NCBI GenBank assembly: GCA_033439795.1
Contig: JAUTDP010000021.1
Span: 1 to 64,000 of the forward strand
Length of the DNA: 64,000 nucleotides
Reading direction: 5' to 3'
Source of the DNA: Sordaria brevicollis
Taxonomy: Eukaryota; Ascomycota; Sordariomycetes; Sordariales; Sordariaceae
The position numbers and the translations under genes are program-made. The notes beneath the pieces are model-generated. The model saw only the letters and a list, made by a program, of their open reading frames with translations, was not told where the DNA came from and made no database searches. Of the stretch, positions 21,370 to 32,437 are shown piece after piece (within the stretch, counting starts at the first letter, position 1; each line of letters opens with the position of its first letter).

Positions 21370-24300
21370 GGGGATGAAAGCCGTTGTGAAAATGAATGGA
21401 TCAAGCTGTATGAAGGTGATTTGTCCTCTGGAGGTTTGGAAACGAGTGTGGTCGACATTTTGGTCTGTTGATAATAAGGACCAAATGGAATGATATCCAA
21501 GCCATCTTAAGGACGAAGCATGAAGTGCCTCACGACTTCGTGGTCGTTGCCAGCCGCAACACTAATCGCCAACACCAGAATTGAAACCAATACTGCACAT
21601 GTTGCATATTTCCACTCCTTCCCAATTCCAAATCTCCACGGGCGCAAACATGCCTTTGGTAATTGTCTCAACCATGTCAACCAACATGATGTTCAAGGAA
21701 TTCCAAATGTCGTCGTGCTTGATGAGTGAGACGTATGCAGTCGATACAGTATATGTGGTTGTGGTATATGGCCCAAACGTTCTGGAATCTGGTTGTCATT
21801 TCAGCCCCGGCCAAGCCATGGACTTGGGATAGGTGAGATGTGAGTTCAACATGGGGTGTGGTTATTGCAGGTTGTGGGAGGGGGATGTTTCGAGACAGCA
21901 AACAAACCGAAACCAGCATCTCGGGAAGATATACCCTGCACGCCAAACGAGGCATGGTGGCGGAGACGGCCGATGGCATGGAAAGATTCATGTGGTTTGG
22001 CAGCCAACATGAAGTGTCTGAGCCGGGCTACCATGTCCGGGCTGTGGAAGATGTTTGATGGGTAGACGAACTGGCGGGGAAATAAATGAAGGAAGGATGA
22101 GGCAAGGCAGACACTCTAACAGTGCTGAGAACAAAGAAACAGGGGGAAGACTCTGAAAGGCTCACCAGAACTGCTTTTCTGGATGTTTAAAGCTAAAGCA
22201 AAGTCTCAGCCGTGATGCAAACAAGATAAGTCGCGGTGAAGAAGGGGGAGGAAGACCTTGTGATGGTGAGCAGAAAGGGCGGTAGGAGTTTGGGGTTGGA
22301 AGGATGCCTGGAACAAGAGAAAAGAAACAACCAGACAAATGGATGTGAACAGTCTCAGAGGGAAGCCAATTTGTACCTCATTCTTTGATCTGGGACCGAA
22401 CAAAAACCAAGAACTGAAGAGGAGCCTGATGCTGTTGTGACCTACCATCCTGTGTGTTCGAATCTCGGCAATTGGAGATGAAGAGGAGAGGAAAAGTAGG
22501 ATGAAAGGTCGCCATGTCGGAGATGACAGACTCACTCGATGGACGTCAGCGAAGTAAGCCTCATGCAACGAACCAATTTGTGGGAGACAGTGAATTTGAG
22601 AGTTAATTAAAGAAGAAGAAGAGAAACGAAACGGGGGAAAAGGTTTATCCCGAGGAGAAGAGCGAGTTTTCTCCTCGCAGCAATTTCGATGTGACTTCTT
22701 GTGACCTTTCTTCATGTGCTTTCCACGGCTCTCGTCCCCAACCAGGAACACTCACCAACAAGCAAAAAAGGAATGGGACTTGAAAGTGACTTGCGATAAG
22801 AACTGAGGCAAGAGCTTCTTCAATCCAAGCCGCCTCTCACGCCAGGCCTTGACGACAGAAGTTGAAGGAAACTGAAGGGGCTCAACGATCGAGCCACATT
22901 GTTTCGATCTTCATTGGCCGAGCCTGTTCATGCTTTCCATCTCTCTCAGAAGGATCATTTCAATTCCGTCACGAGACCAGAAATTTAACGGTCTCAAGAA
23001 AGAGCGCCCTTCGAGCTCCCACTTGCATCCTCCGCTGTGGCTTGACACAGAAGGGAAAGAGGAAGTGACCTGAAAGGAGAAGGAAATAACAACCGGCCAT
23101 CTTACCTAAGGAAGGCGCCGCTCAGTCTTCATGGCAGATCACACTCCAGCCCTTCCATCTGTATTTGGAGACTGTCCGTCCCAAATTCGAACTCATGAAC
23201 TGAACGTGAAAAAAGCCAACCCGAAGAAATTGCCGAGAAGAGGGTTCGGCCGAACTTGCCGATTGAGTGAAAGAGCCATCATGTACCTGAGAACCCGACA
23301 TGAGATGATGGACAGAGTGATGGTCCAAGACTCGTGTAAGCTGCTCTCGGGCGGTACTCCAGATGAGTAACCTATTGAGCGAGGTGATGACCGAACTTGA
23401 AGGCTCTCTGTCACGGCCTGCCATGAACCTTGGTCTTGGCTTGGTGGTGACGATGACTTTGTTTCCACGACTGTCCCTTGCCTGGGACCAACAGCCCGAG
23501 TCCCATGTCTTGGTGAACTACACCAAAACAACAAAGCAACGAAGATTGTGGGGGACCACCGTATATTTCGGTCGATAGACAGAGGTGTAGTCGTGGTCCT
23601 GGAGGTGTCCGACTTGTAGACCAAGCTGTCCCGGCACCATCGGAACGCCTCGAGGCTTAGATCAGAGTCATCAGATCTTGATAGAGTTTACGTAACACTG
23701 CCCCGGATGTGCCTGACGGGACACCAGGGAAGAACCGTGGGGCTAGGAAACACGGGGTTACCCGGTCTGGGCACGGAGTCCGGAAAGTTATACAAGTCGG
23801 AGAGTCGGACAGATCTTCAAGACCCGCCGGCGGTGGTGCCCAAGTTTCAGACGGGTCTCCATGTCGTCTCAACCCAATGACTAAACCCCGGCCTCGGTTG
23901 CAGAGCAATCTTTTCCATGTCCGCCCATGTGTAAGTGTTTCGTTCGTCTGGAGTTTTTGGAGTTCCTTGGCCCCCGTGTTGCTGAAATTAGATGATTGAG
24001 TCTAGGCTTGGAGGGATACCCAAGGTCCCAAGCACCCCGGGACAGAGTTTGTTAGCTCAGGAGGAATTGCTGATCAGTCGGGCCACGAGGACGAATCGAA
24101 TCATGGGGTTGGTGTTTTTGGGTGAAGAGTGTTTTGGACAGGGACTGGGAGACGAGGAGGGGGAGGTCGTCGGCGTCGAAATACATATCGAGAGAAATAT
24201 AATTATTGATGTACACTATTCGGGAACAAGGTCAATGTTGACTGTGCCGACAGAAATATGCGCGACCGTTGACAAGCCGTCAATAGTGTGCCCCTTTGTG

Positions 24301-24925
24301 GATGGAAAAAGGATAATGTTCAAGACAGAACATCAAAGTCATGACAGCCGGATGCGGGGCTTGTGTGCCACCAGCGGTCGATCCGTGATCTGGAGCTTCT
24401 GGGCGGCCAGCGGTGAGTGGATGCCGAGGCCGGTAGAACCGCTAGAAGCCCTGTAGTGTGGAAGGATGACCCCACTATCAACGCACCCCAAATTGTGGCC
24501 GTGGATTGTTCCTGCTATCAATGACGCACATTTTCGCATTGCACCGGCAAGGAAGGCACCGGATACGCTAACAATTATGAAGTGAGATGGACATCACCAA
24601 GAATTCTTGTTCTTGCCCAATTCATTTCCATTACAAACTCTTGGATATCTCTTTCCATCTGGAATTATCCATTGGGATCATACAATTGCCCCAGAAAAGA
24701 ATTGGGCCTACACGACTCGTGCCTACCTTGCTATCTCCGAGTCAAGACCCCACCCGCAAGTCACTGTCCCTGCAGCAAAGTTAAAGTTGCGACGAAAGAG
24801 AATCCACAAAAACTTGGGGGAGAAAGTCATTTGTGCTTCACCGTCTGATCTTTCCTTTTTTTCCTCTTTCTCTCCCAAATCACAGCACAGTCGACATCCA
24901 GAGTCGACAGTCGCCAGGAGTCGCC
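21370..24925. other. 3.6-kb stretch without a confident gene
   Basis: Many short frames on both strands overlap and none has a recognisable domain. The most coding-like piece is on the minus strand at about 21780-21510. One frame there gives TTTYTVSTAYVSL followed by KHDDIWNSLNIML, and another gives a hydrophobic YATCAVLVSILVLAISVAAG ending at 21509. No consistent intron set joined them. The part just upstream of 21370 is presumably the gene A promoter and leader, and the part before 24926 is the leader of the ArAE gene. A frame at 23992-24456 (plus, 154 codons, ATG) is unsupported. Confidence 0.5.
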
Positions 24926-27900
24926 ATGGCAGATGAACAGGATGCCAACGACCCGAGGCGGCGACATACAACAACAACAACAAACCACGGCAGTCCCGAA
25001 TCGCCCATTTCCCCCAATTCCACCATAGAGATAGAGGAAGGCTTTGCGACTGCCACCACCGTCACTTCACGACAGCAACAACGACAGGAAGACCAGACAA
25101 AATATGGACAGGAACAGCCACCCACTCCTACACTACCGCCGCCGCCACGAGTAGACGACGACGACGATGATGGCGATGGCTTCACTACCGATACCGATAC
25201 CGATGTCGAGGATTACACGCGGACCCGATCTAACATATCCAATGCCGCCCCGAATCCCGTACCATCGAAACAAAAGAAGCAAGGCAAGCTGGCCGCCTTA
25301 GCTGCCAAGCTGGGCTTGGATATGCCAACAGTCCTCATGATGTTCAAGTATGTTGCCCCGTGGGTAGGAGTTGGACTTTGGAAGACAATTGACTGACAAC
25401 CGACAACACAGAGGCTCCCTTCCCCCGACCATTGGCATCGCCATGTGCCAGGCACACTCCATCGCCATCTACTTTGGAACCGTTGGCTACCTAGTACCTA
25501 TAATATCGGTCCTGGCCATTGCCATTCTCCCTCGCGGAAAGTTCCTCATGAACACGGTCCTCAACCTTCTCGCCATCACCTTTGGTTCCGCCGTATCCAT
25601 GCTCGCCCTCTACTCGGCCGTCAAGGCCCGCGAACATACCACTCCCGCCGACCAGCCGCCCTCTCCCTATCCGACCTACAACTCGAGCCAGTCCGCCGTC
25701 TGCGCCGTCTGGCTATTCTTCAACATCTGGCTGGGTAACGTGGTGAGAGCCAAGATGCCGGCCTTCAACGTTCCCATCATCATCTACAGTATCCTGGTCA
25801 ACATCGCGGCCACTTTTGGCCCTATCATGACCACCATGACCGCCGCCAAGAACTTTGTCCAGCAGCTGTTGACAGCCATGTTGCTTGCTATGGCCATCGC
25901 ACTGGCAGTCAACCTGCTCGTCTTCCCCGTCAGCAGTCGTCTGGTCGTCTTCAAGGAAATTGCCGGCGCCATTGGCCTGCTGAGAAAGACGTCTGCTCTG
26001 CAAAAAGCCTACATGGCCAGTCTCGAGTCGGAAGATATGTTCGCCCCCGCTACGAGAACTGATACCTGGGCGAGGAAAGAGGCCAAGAAGGCGAAGAAGG
26101 CGAATAGGAGGCCCAGAATCACCAAGGAGGCCAAGGCTGCGAGGGCGTTGAGCGAGACGGCTGCTGCTCTGAGAGAACTTTCTGGAAAGTTGCATGCGGA
26201 TATGGCGTTTGCCAAGAGAGATATCGCTTGGGGAAGACTGGATGCCAAGGATCTCAGTCATGTGTTTACACTCCTGAGGAACGTGTATGTCCCGGTGTTG
26301 GGTATGACTACCATTATTGATATCTTCAAGCGGGTATCCGAGACTCAGGGGTGGTACACGGAGGAAGACACGCCGCCTGAGATTGTTGCCGAGAAGGAGA
26401 TTGAGAAGCGGGTGTGGAATGAGGTCATGAAGCAGATGCATGAGCCTTTCGAGATTCTGTCCGAAGCCATCGACAAGGGTCTCCAGCACGCCGCTCTTCA
26501 GCTGGACCTTACTCCGCGTCCCAAGAAGTCCAAGACTGCCGATGTCGAGGAAAAGGCCGGTAAAGAGTTGCAGCCTGGTGACACAGGGTATGCTCAGGTC
26601 ATCCACGAAAAGGTCTCTGCCTTTTATGCCAAGAAGGGAGAGCTTTTGAAGATTTGGGTCAAGGAAAAGGGTCTCATCTACGACGAAGAAGGTTTTGATG
26701 CTCACGACCAAGTACCTCTCGAACGCCAAAAGCGCGACCAAGCTCAGCTCAACATCCTGTTGTACATGGAGAACCTCATGCACGCCTCTGGTAACGCTGT
26801 TTACGAATTCGCCGCATATGCCGATTCCAAGGTCGAGGATGGAACCATGTCCCGCAAGAGACTGATCATGCCCGGCTTCAGACGCTTGGAGAAGTGGTTC
26901 CTCGCTGTTTTGCGCAACGAAGATTCGACAGCTGAGGGATCGCCTGATCTTTCGGAAAGCAGCAACACCATTGTTTCCTTTGGTGACGGGTTCAACAATC
27001 GCAAAAAGGACCCCGAACATCTGCCCCCGCCACAGCATGGGAGCGCTTCGGTAACCGTCTGCGCAAGATCTCCAAGTTCTTCGGGTCGGAGGAATCCGCA
27101 TTTGGTTTCCGTGTTGCTTGCGCCACCATGTCCATCGGTATTGTCGCTTACCTCAAGGACACACAGGCTTTCTTCCGCGAACAACGTCTTGTCTGGGCCA
27201 TGATCATGGTAGCCATCGGCATGACCATGACCTCTGGTCAATCGTTGTTTGGCTTCATCTGCCGTGTCTCTGGAACAGTAGTGGCCATGGTGCTGTCGTT
27301 GATTGTGTGGTATATCGTTGATGGACATACACCCGGTGTTATTGTCTTCCTGTGGTTGAGCGTGTTCATTTGCTATTACTTCTTTTTGAAGTACCCGCGG
27401 TTCGTGCCGGCGGTTATGATTACGGTTGTGACGCAGGTCATGATTGTGGGTTATGAGTTGCAGGTGGAGAAGATTGGAAAGGCGGCGGCTGAGAGGACGG
27501 GGCAGCCTGTTTATGAGTGAGTACTTTTTCTGTGATTTGTTTGGGTGATTACTGACGACGTCTGCAGAATCTACCTTCTAGGCCCCTACCGTCTGGCTTG
27601 CGTCGCCGGTGGTTGTTTGGTCGCCTTCATCTGGACCATCTTCCCTTCCCCTTTGACCGACCGAACGGTGCTCCGTCGTGACCTCTCAGCCACACTCTAC
27701 CTTGTCGCCAATTATTCGTCCATCATCAACTCCACTCTCCAAACCAAGCTCTCCGAACAAGCTGGCGATGTCAACTTGAAGGGCACACCTGCTCACCAGC
27801 TGTTCAAGTTCCGATCCAAGATCTTTGGCAAGCTCATGATGCTTATCCCCTCCATGTCCCAGCACTCGGAGTGGCAGAAGTGGGAACTCAACATTGGCGG

Positions 27901-29017
27901 CAAATTCCCTAGGGAGGTTTACGATGAGATTATTCTCAGGAGTAATCGCATTGTGGCCTATCTTACGCTTATGAGCTACACAATCACGAACCCGATTCAT
28001 GCACCTACCAAGATCAAGCCATATGCTTCGCAGAATCAGATTGCCAGTCCCCGCGCGTCCTCGGTGGCTGTGTACCCGAAGTGGGATAACCAGGTGGCCG
28101 AACTGGTGATGACTCTGGAACCGACACATCATACCATCTTGTCAACATTGACTCTACTCTCCAACTCTTTGTTGTCTGGCCAATCCCTCCCACCATTCAT
28201 GCCTCTCCCTCGTCCGTACGAGATAACCCGCCGTCTCATTAAGCTCGGCACAACCAGTCCACTACGGAGCCACCCCGCCAGCCCGTACGTCTCAGGCGAC
28301 GAATCCGAGTCCGACTCAGACGACGACGGCATGTTCGACAGACCGGAGCCATTCAAGTTGTTTGACTCTCGCTCCGGCGAAGACGACTACGAGCACGTCA
28401 AGCACGAAATCAGCCACCTCGCTCACTCCCCCGATCCCAACAACCGGCACTCTCTCGATCCCAATAACCGCCTCTCCCTTTCGCAGGTTGCCAACGCCAG
28501 CAACCCTATCGTCACCACCAACGACGGCACGAACTCTCCATCTCCTGGATCTCCACAACTGGCCTTTTCTTTCCCTCTCGGTCTACAAGCTCATAGCCCA
28601 ACTCACAGCCGTAACCCCTCCTTCTCTCGCCCGCGCGCCTTCTCACCACCCCACAGTCGTGCCCAATCCCGCGCCCCGTCACGCGCGCACAGCAGGGCTC
28701 ACTCCCGCGCTCGCTCGGTGATACAAACGAACCAGAACCTTCTTGAGGGTCTCCTGCAGGACGAGCCGGGTTATGCAGAGTTTGCTGTCCTCCAGGTTTG
28801 TACCGGGTTGGTGTGTGATGACTTGGAAGGATTGGTGAAGGCGGTTATAAGCTTGGTGGGAGTTGTGGATTTCAGTTTCAGAGTGGATAGGAGTGAGGAG
28901 GAGGTCGGGGTGGGGAGGAGGGCGAGTTTGGCGAGGAGGGTGAAGAGGATGGGGACGCTGGGGAGGGGGAGGGGGAAGGATAAGGGGAAGGGGAAGGGGA
29001 AGGCGAAGGCGCAGTAA
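24926..29017 (+). CDS. ArAE/DUF2421-type (FUSC-like) membrane transporter, with apparent frame break
   Basis: Exons 24926-25347, 25412-27516 and 27568-29017, with introns GTATGT...CACAG (branch ACTGAC) and GTGAGT...TGCAG (branch ACTGAC). The ATG at 24926 is in CGCCATGG context. The product is about 1325 residues. It has a disordered Thr/Gln/Asp-rich N-terminus, then the ArAE_2_N-type start (FKGSLPPTIGIAM near 140), a first membrane cluster to about 330, a long charged helical middle and a second membrane cluster (FGFRVACATMSIGIVAY onward). A DUF2421-like region and an SR/HSRA-repeat plus GKGKGKAK basic tail follow. Related fungal and plant/bacterial proteins export aromatic acids or fusaric acid; the substrate here is unknown. 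The frame shifts by one base near 27024-27034 (CTGCCCCCGCCACAGCATGG). Either a base is missing there or a 53-nt intron (26983-27035, GTGACG...CACAG) is used. Confidence 0.85.
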
Positions 29018-29945
29018 AAGACGGGAGGACGGGACGGAAATGGGAGAGGACAGATGGAGCGAGAGGTGGTCGGAATGAGCGGATGAAGAGTGGAGAGTAA
29101 GGAAAAAAAAGAAATGAAGAAGAAAAGAGGGAAGAAGATAATGGAGGATGGAAGTTGGGGAACAAGGGTAGGGAACTGGGGATCTATGGCGGAAGAAAAG
29201 AAGGTGAAAGAACGAGGAGGAAAGAAGTATTAATACCCCAAGCCAAGCCTGCATTTCTGCATTTTTAGCACCAGCATGTCTTTCTTTATTTTTAACGTTT
29301 ACGTTTACGGAACGATATTCGATGTCCAGCATGGTTATACTTATAGCATGTTCTGTCATGTCATGTCGTTAAAAGATGTGATGTTTTAGTTTTTGAGATT
29401 CGTTGTTAGATAATTAGATATATATATATGAGGAAAAGGAAAGAAGATAAGAAATGTAATATTGGTGTGCCGTTCAGAGCGTGTAGTGCATGAAGTTGAG
29501 ATGTCGGGAATTACGTGGATGTTACTATAACTGGGCCAGTCCGGCAGTCACGCATAGTTCGCAAGGTTAGTTGGTTGGTTGGTTGGTTAGGTTGATGCAT
29601 TACCATACAGGTACATAGTATACCACGAATGACTCGATATGTTAGTCCCCTTTTACCTTCTCTTCTCCTTTCCACCTCCGGTTTTGTAGTAGGGTGTTGT
29701 TGTTCGTGGTCTTTATGTTCTGTTCCTTCGCGCCGCGGTTATGGTTTAAGGCAAGTATACATAGAGTACCACACGGCACTCCAATCATGTCATGTACTTG
29801 TTTATTGGTTTATTTTACTTGATACTTGATATGAATATACCTTTGCGAAGGTGTTATACATAGACTATGGTAGAGATAGAGAGATAGGTATGTATGTAGC
29901 TTTATCGTTGCGGCGTAATACCGGTTGTGGTGTAAGTACGTTGCG
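29018..29945. other. 3' flank of the ArAE gene, no gene seen
   Basis: Purine-rich 3' region, then AT-richer sequence with a TTGG tetranucleotide repeat near 29571-29589. It ends in short direct repeats of a GTAAGTACGTTGCGC type into which the hAT element is inserted. Confidence 0.5.
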
Positions 29946-29953
29946 CCGTAAGT
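29946..29953 (+). repeat. Left 8-bp target site duplication (CCGTAAGT)
   Basis: An exact 8-bp match to 32430-32437. An 8-bp duplication is diagnostic for hAT-superfamily insertion. Confidence 0.9.
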
Positions 29954-30372
29954 CAGGGTTGGGAATTAGTACTGTACTAATTAGTAGTACTAGAGTACTA
30001 GACTTTAGTACTAGTACTAGTACTGCCCCAATACTAGACTAGTCCAGTACTAGTACTAGACTAGTACTAGACTTTAGTATACTAGAAATACTAATTTTTG
30101 ATAATTAATATTTTATAATATTTTTCGATTTGTATATATTCTTTATAAATATTTATATATAAAACTACTTTTCTTTATACTAAAATATTTTTAGTTAATT
30201 TATAATTAAGGTTTTGAAAACGGTTATATAAATATAGGTATAAATAATTTAAGAAAAATATTATCGAAAATTTAATTAAAGATTTAGAATATACGATTTT
30301 TACTTTATAATAATATATATTTATATTATATAAAATATTAATATTTTAAAAACCGAAAATACTAATTAGTAT

Positions 30373-30624
30373 TTTTAGTAGTACTAGAGTACTAGAGTAG
30401 TACTAGAGTAGTACTAAATTAGTACTAATTAGTACTTTTAGTAGTACTAGAGTACTAGAGTAGTACTAGAGTAGTACTAAATTAGTACTAATTAGTACTT
30501 TTAGTAGTACTAGAGTACTAGAGTAGTACTAGAGTAGTACTAAATTAATACTAATTAGTATTTTTAATAGTACTAGAGTACTAAAGTAGTACTAGAGTAG
30601 TACTAAAATAGTACTAATTAGTAC
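30373..30624 (+). repeat. Four tandem copies of a 63-bp subterminal repeat in the hAT element
   Basis: Units start at 30373, 30436, 30499 and 30562. Each begins TTTTAGTAGTACTAGAGTAC and ends in TAATTAGTAC or a one-transition variant. The first three are nearly identical; the fourth carries several C-to-T/G-to-A type changes. Confidence 0.85.
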
Positions 30625-30862
30625 TTTTAGTACTTTTAGTATTCTAGTATTACTAAAAATACTATATGGGCCTTCCTTCCTAAGCTCCTATAATTACCTA
30701 TTCTTATAAAACGGTACGTTTAAAAAATTTAATTATTTCGAATTAAAAATAATAATATTATTAATATTATCAATATATTAATTTATATTAATATATATAT
30801 AATAATATAATATATATTTATATTATTTTATTATAAAAAATATTTATTAATATTTAATTTAG

Positions 30863-31644
30863 AATAATTTTCACCCATCGATTCTCGTACTAGAGGTTTA
30901 CCCTAACGATTATTTCGAAAAGAATTATAATTATAAAACAGAAGAACTTAACCTGGAATTAAACGATATTAAAGAATTAATTTCCGAAAGCCCGGATTTA
31001 ATTCTTATTAATATTTTTAAGGAGGTTCAACTTATTAAAAATCGATTTACTAATTTTGTTACGGCTTGGAATAATAACCTTACGAATTTAACCAAAATTA
31101 CGAATAAAATAACGGAAGAAAAGGATAAAGAAATCGAAAATCTTAAACAACAAATATATTCTTTAACGGTTAAAAAACAAGAAGAAGAACCTTCGAGAAA
31201 TAGTAAGTTTTAAAAATTTATTAATATTTATTTTATTGATATTTATTTCATTTCATCTATATTTAATATAGATAATTTAATTTATATAATATTTATTTTA
31301 TTATATATAAGAATATTTTATTAATATTATTATAGTTGAAGTAGTACGTCGTATAAAGAACGTTCGAGCTTGGAGAAATAAAAAAAACGTAAGAACATAT
31401 TATATTATTATATATTTTTTAATAATATTTTATAATATTATTATAAAATATTAATAAATAATTTTTAATTATATTATTACTAATAAAATATTAGGTTAAT
31501 AACGGTGAAGCCCGTTGGGTGTGTGATAATTCGGATTTTAATAAACGGTTTTTGAATAAACAGGCTTTAGAACACCATTGGAATCAACAAAAAAGGCTAA
31601 AGAAACAAGGTAAGCCTTATAAGGCTTGCTTTGAAGAAATTTAA
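30863..31644 (+). pseudogene. Spliced-looking ORF inside the hAT element, unknown protein with coiled coil
   Basis: Segment a (30863-31202) follows a TTTAG and is open for 113 codons: HPSILVLEVYPNDYFEK, then a helical region ending ITEEKDKEIENLKQQIYSL (heptad-like) and KKQEEEPSRN. It ends at a GTAAGT donor. Segment b (31336-31387, after TTATAG) reads IEVVRRIKNVRAWRNKK and ends at GTAAGA. Segment c (31495-31644, after ACTAAT...ATTAG) reads NNGEARWVCDNSDFNKRF, then KQALEHHWNQQKRL, ending FEEI and TAA. The junction b/c is out by one base in an A7 run, so the copy may be broken. CpA codons (CAA) survive here although the surroundings look RIP-like. No start codon was found; an upstream exon is likely. 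It is not a recognisable transposase. Confidence 0.45.
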
Positions 31645-32429
31645 TATATATATTTATATATCTAGAAGCAAGGGTTTTATTTCTTTTTCATTAATTATAA
31701 TAAATTGGTTTTATATATACGAATTAAAAAGGATAAAATATAAATATATATAAGGAGGAGGTTTATTAATTATTAAATAAGTAGAATAGATTATTTAATA
31801 TTGAAATTATAATAAAACGTTTATATATATATAAATATATTATATATATTATAATGAATTCTTTTTATAACGACTTTAGTAATATAAAATATAATTATAA
31901 ATTATAAAATATTTATAATATAAATATAAAAATAATCCTATATATTATTAAATTATATATTTTATATATATTTATTAATTATTTAAATTAATTTTATTAT
32001 ATAAAATAATAAAATATTTTTTATTATTTTAAAAATACTAGACTAGTATTTCTAGTACTAGACTAGTATTTCTAGTACTAATTAGTATTTTAGTAGTACT
32101 AATTAGTACTAATTAGTACTACTCTAGTAGTACTAGAGTACTAAAATACTACTAGAGTAGTACTAATTAGTACTAATTAGTATTTTTATTTCCTTTATAA
32201 CTTTACGAAAAATAGGTCTTTTCTAAAAATAATAATACCATTAAAACCGGCTTCCTTTATAGTATATATAATATATAATAACTTTTTTTCGAAAATACTA
32301 AAAATACTTTAGTACTACTAAAATACTAGAGTACTAATTAGTATTAGTACTGGGTCTAGTACTAGTACTAGACCTCTAGTACTAGTACTGGTCAAATACT
32401 AGACTAGAGTAGTACTAATCCCAACCCTG

Positions 32430-32437
32430 CCGTAAGT
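32430..32437 (+). repeat. Right 8-bp target site duplication (CCGTAAGT)
   Basis: An exact copy of 29946-29953, directly after the right end of the hAT element. Confidence 0.9.

Larger units (their letters stand above)
29954..32429. mobile_element. hAT-type element, 2476 bp, probably non-autonomous
   Basis: The left end is CAGGGTTGGGAATTAGTAC and the reverse complement of the right end is CAGGGTTGGGATTAGTAC. These are terminal inverted repeats beginning CAGGG, typical of hAT elements, flanked by a perfect 8-bp duplication. Both subterminal zones are packed with TAGTACTAG/ACTAGTACT-type motifs on both strands (29,967-30,090; 30,361-30,660; 32,030-32,190; 32,300-32,420), like the arrays that hAT transposases bind. 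The interior is AT-rich. I found no hAT transposase or dimerisation domain. Instead there is a spliced-looking frame (30863-31644) with no recognised domain. The near-perfect ends and duplication argue for a fairly recent insertion compared with the RIP-destroyed elements elsewhere. Confidence 0.88.

Noticed and set aside
22206..22751. 181-codon minus-strand frame in the gene-free region
   Set aside because: Ser/Leu/Phe-rich with no coherent domain; probably an antisense open frame of untranslated DNA.
25713..27101. 462-codon minus-strand frame in the ArAE gene
   Set aside because: It is antisense to a well-supported transporter exon and has no recognisable motif.
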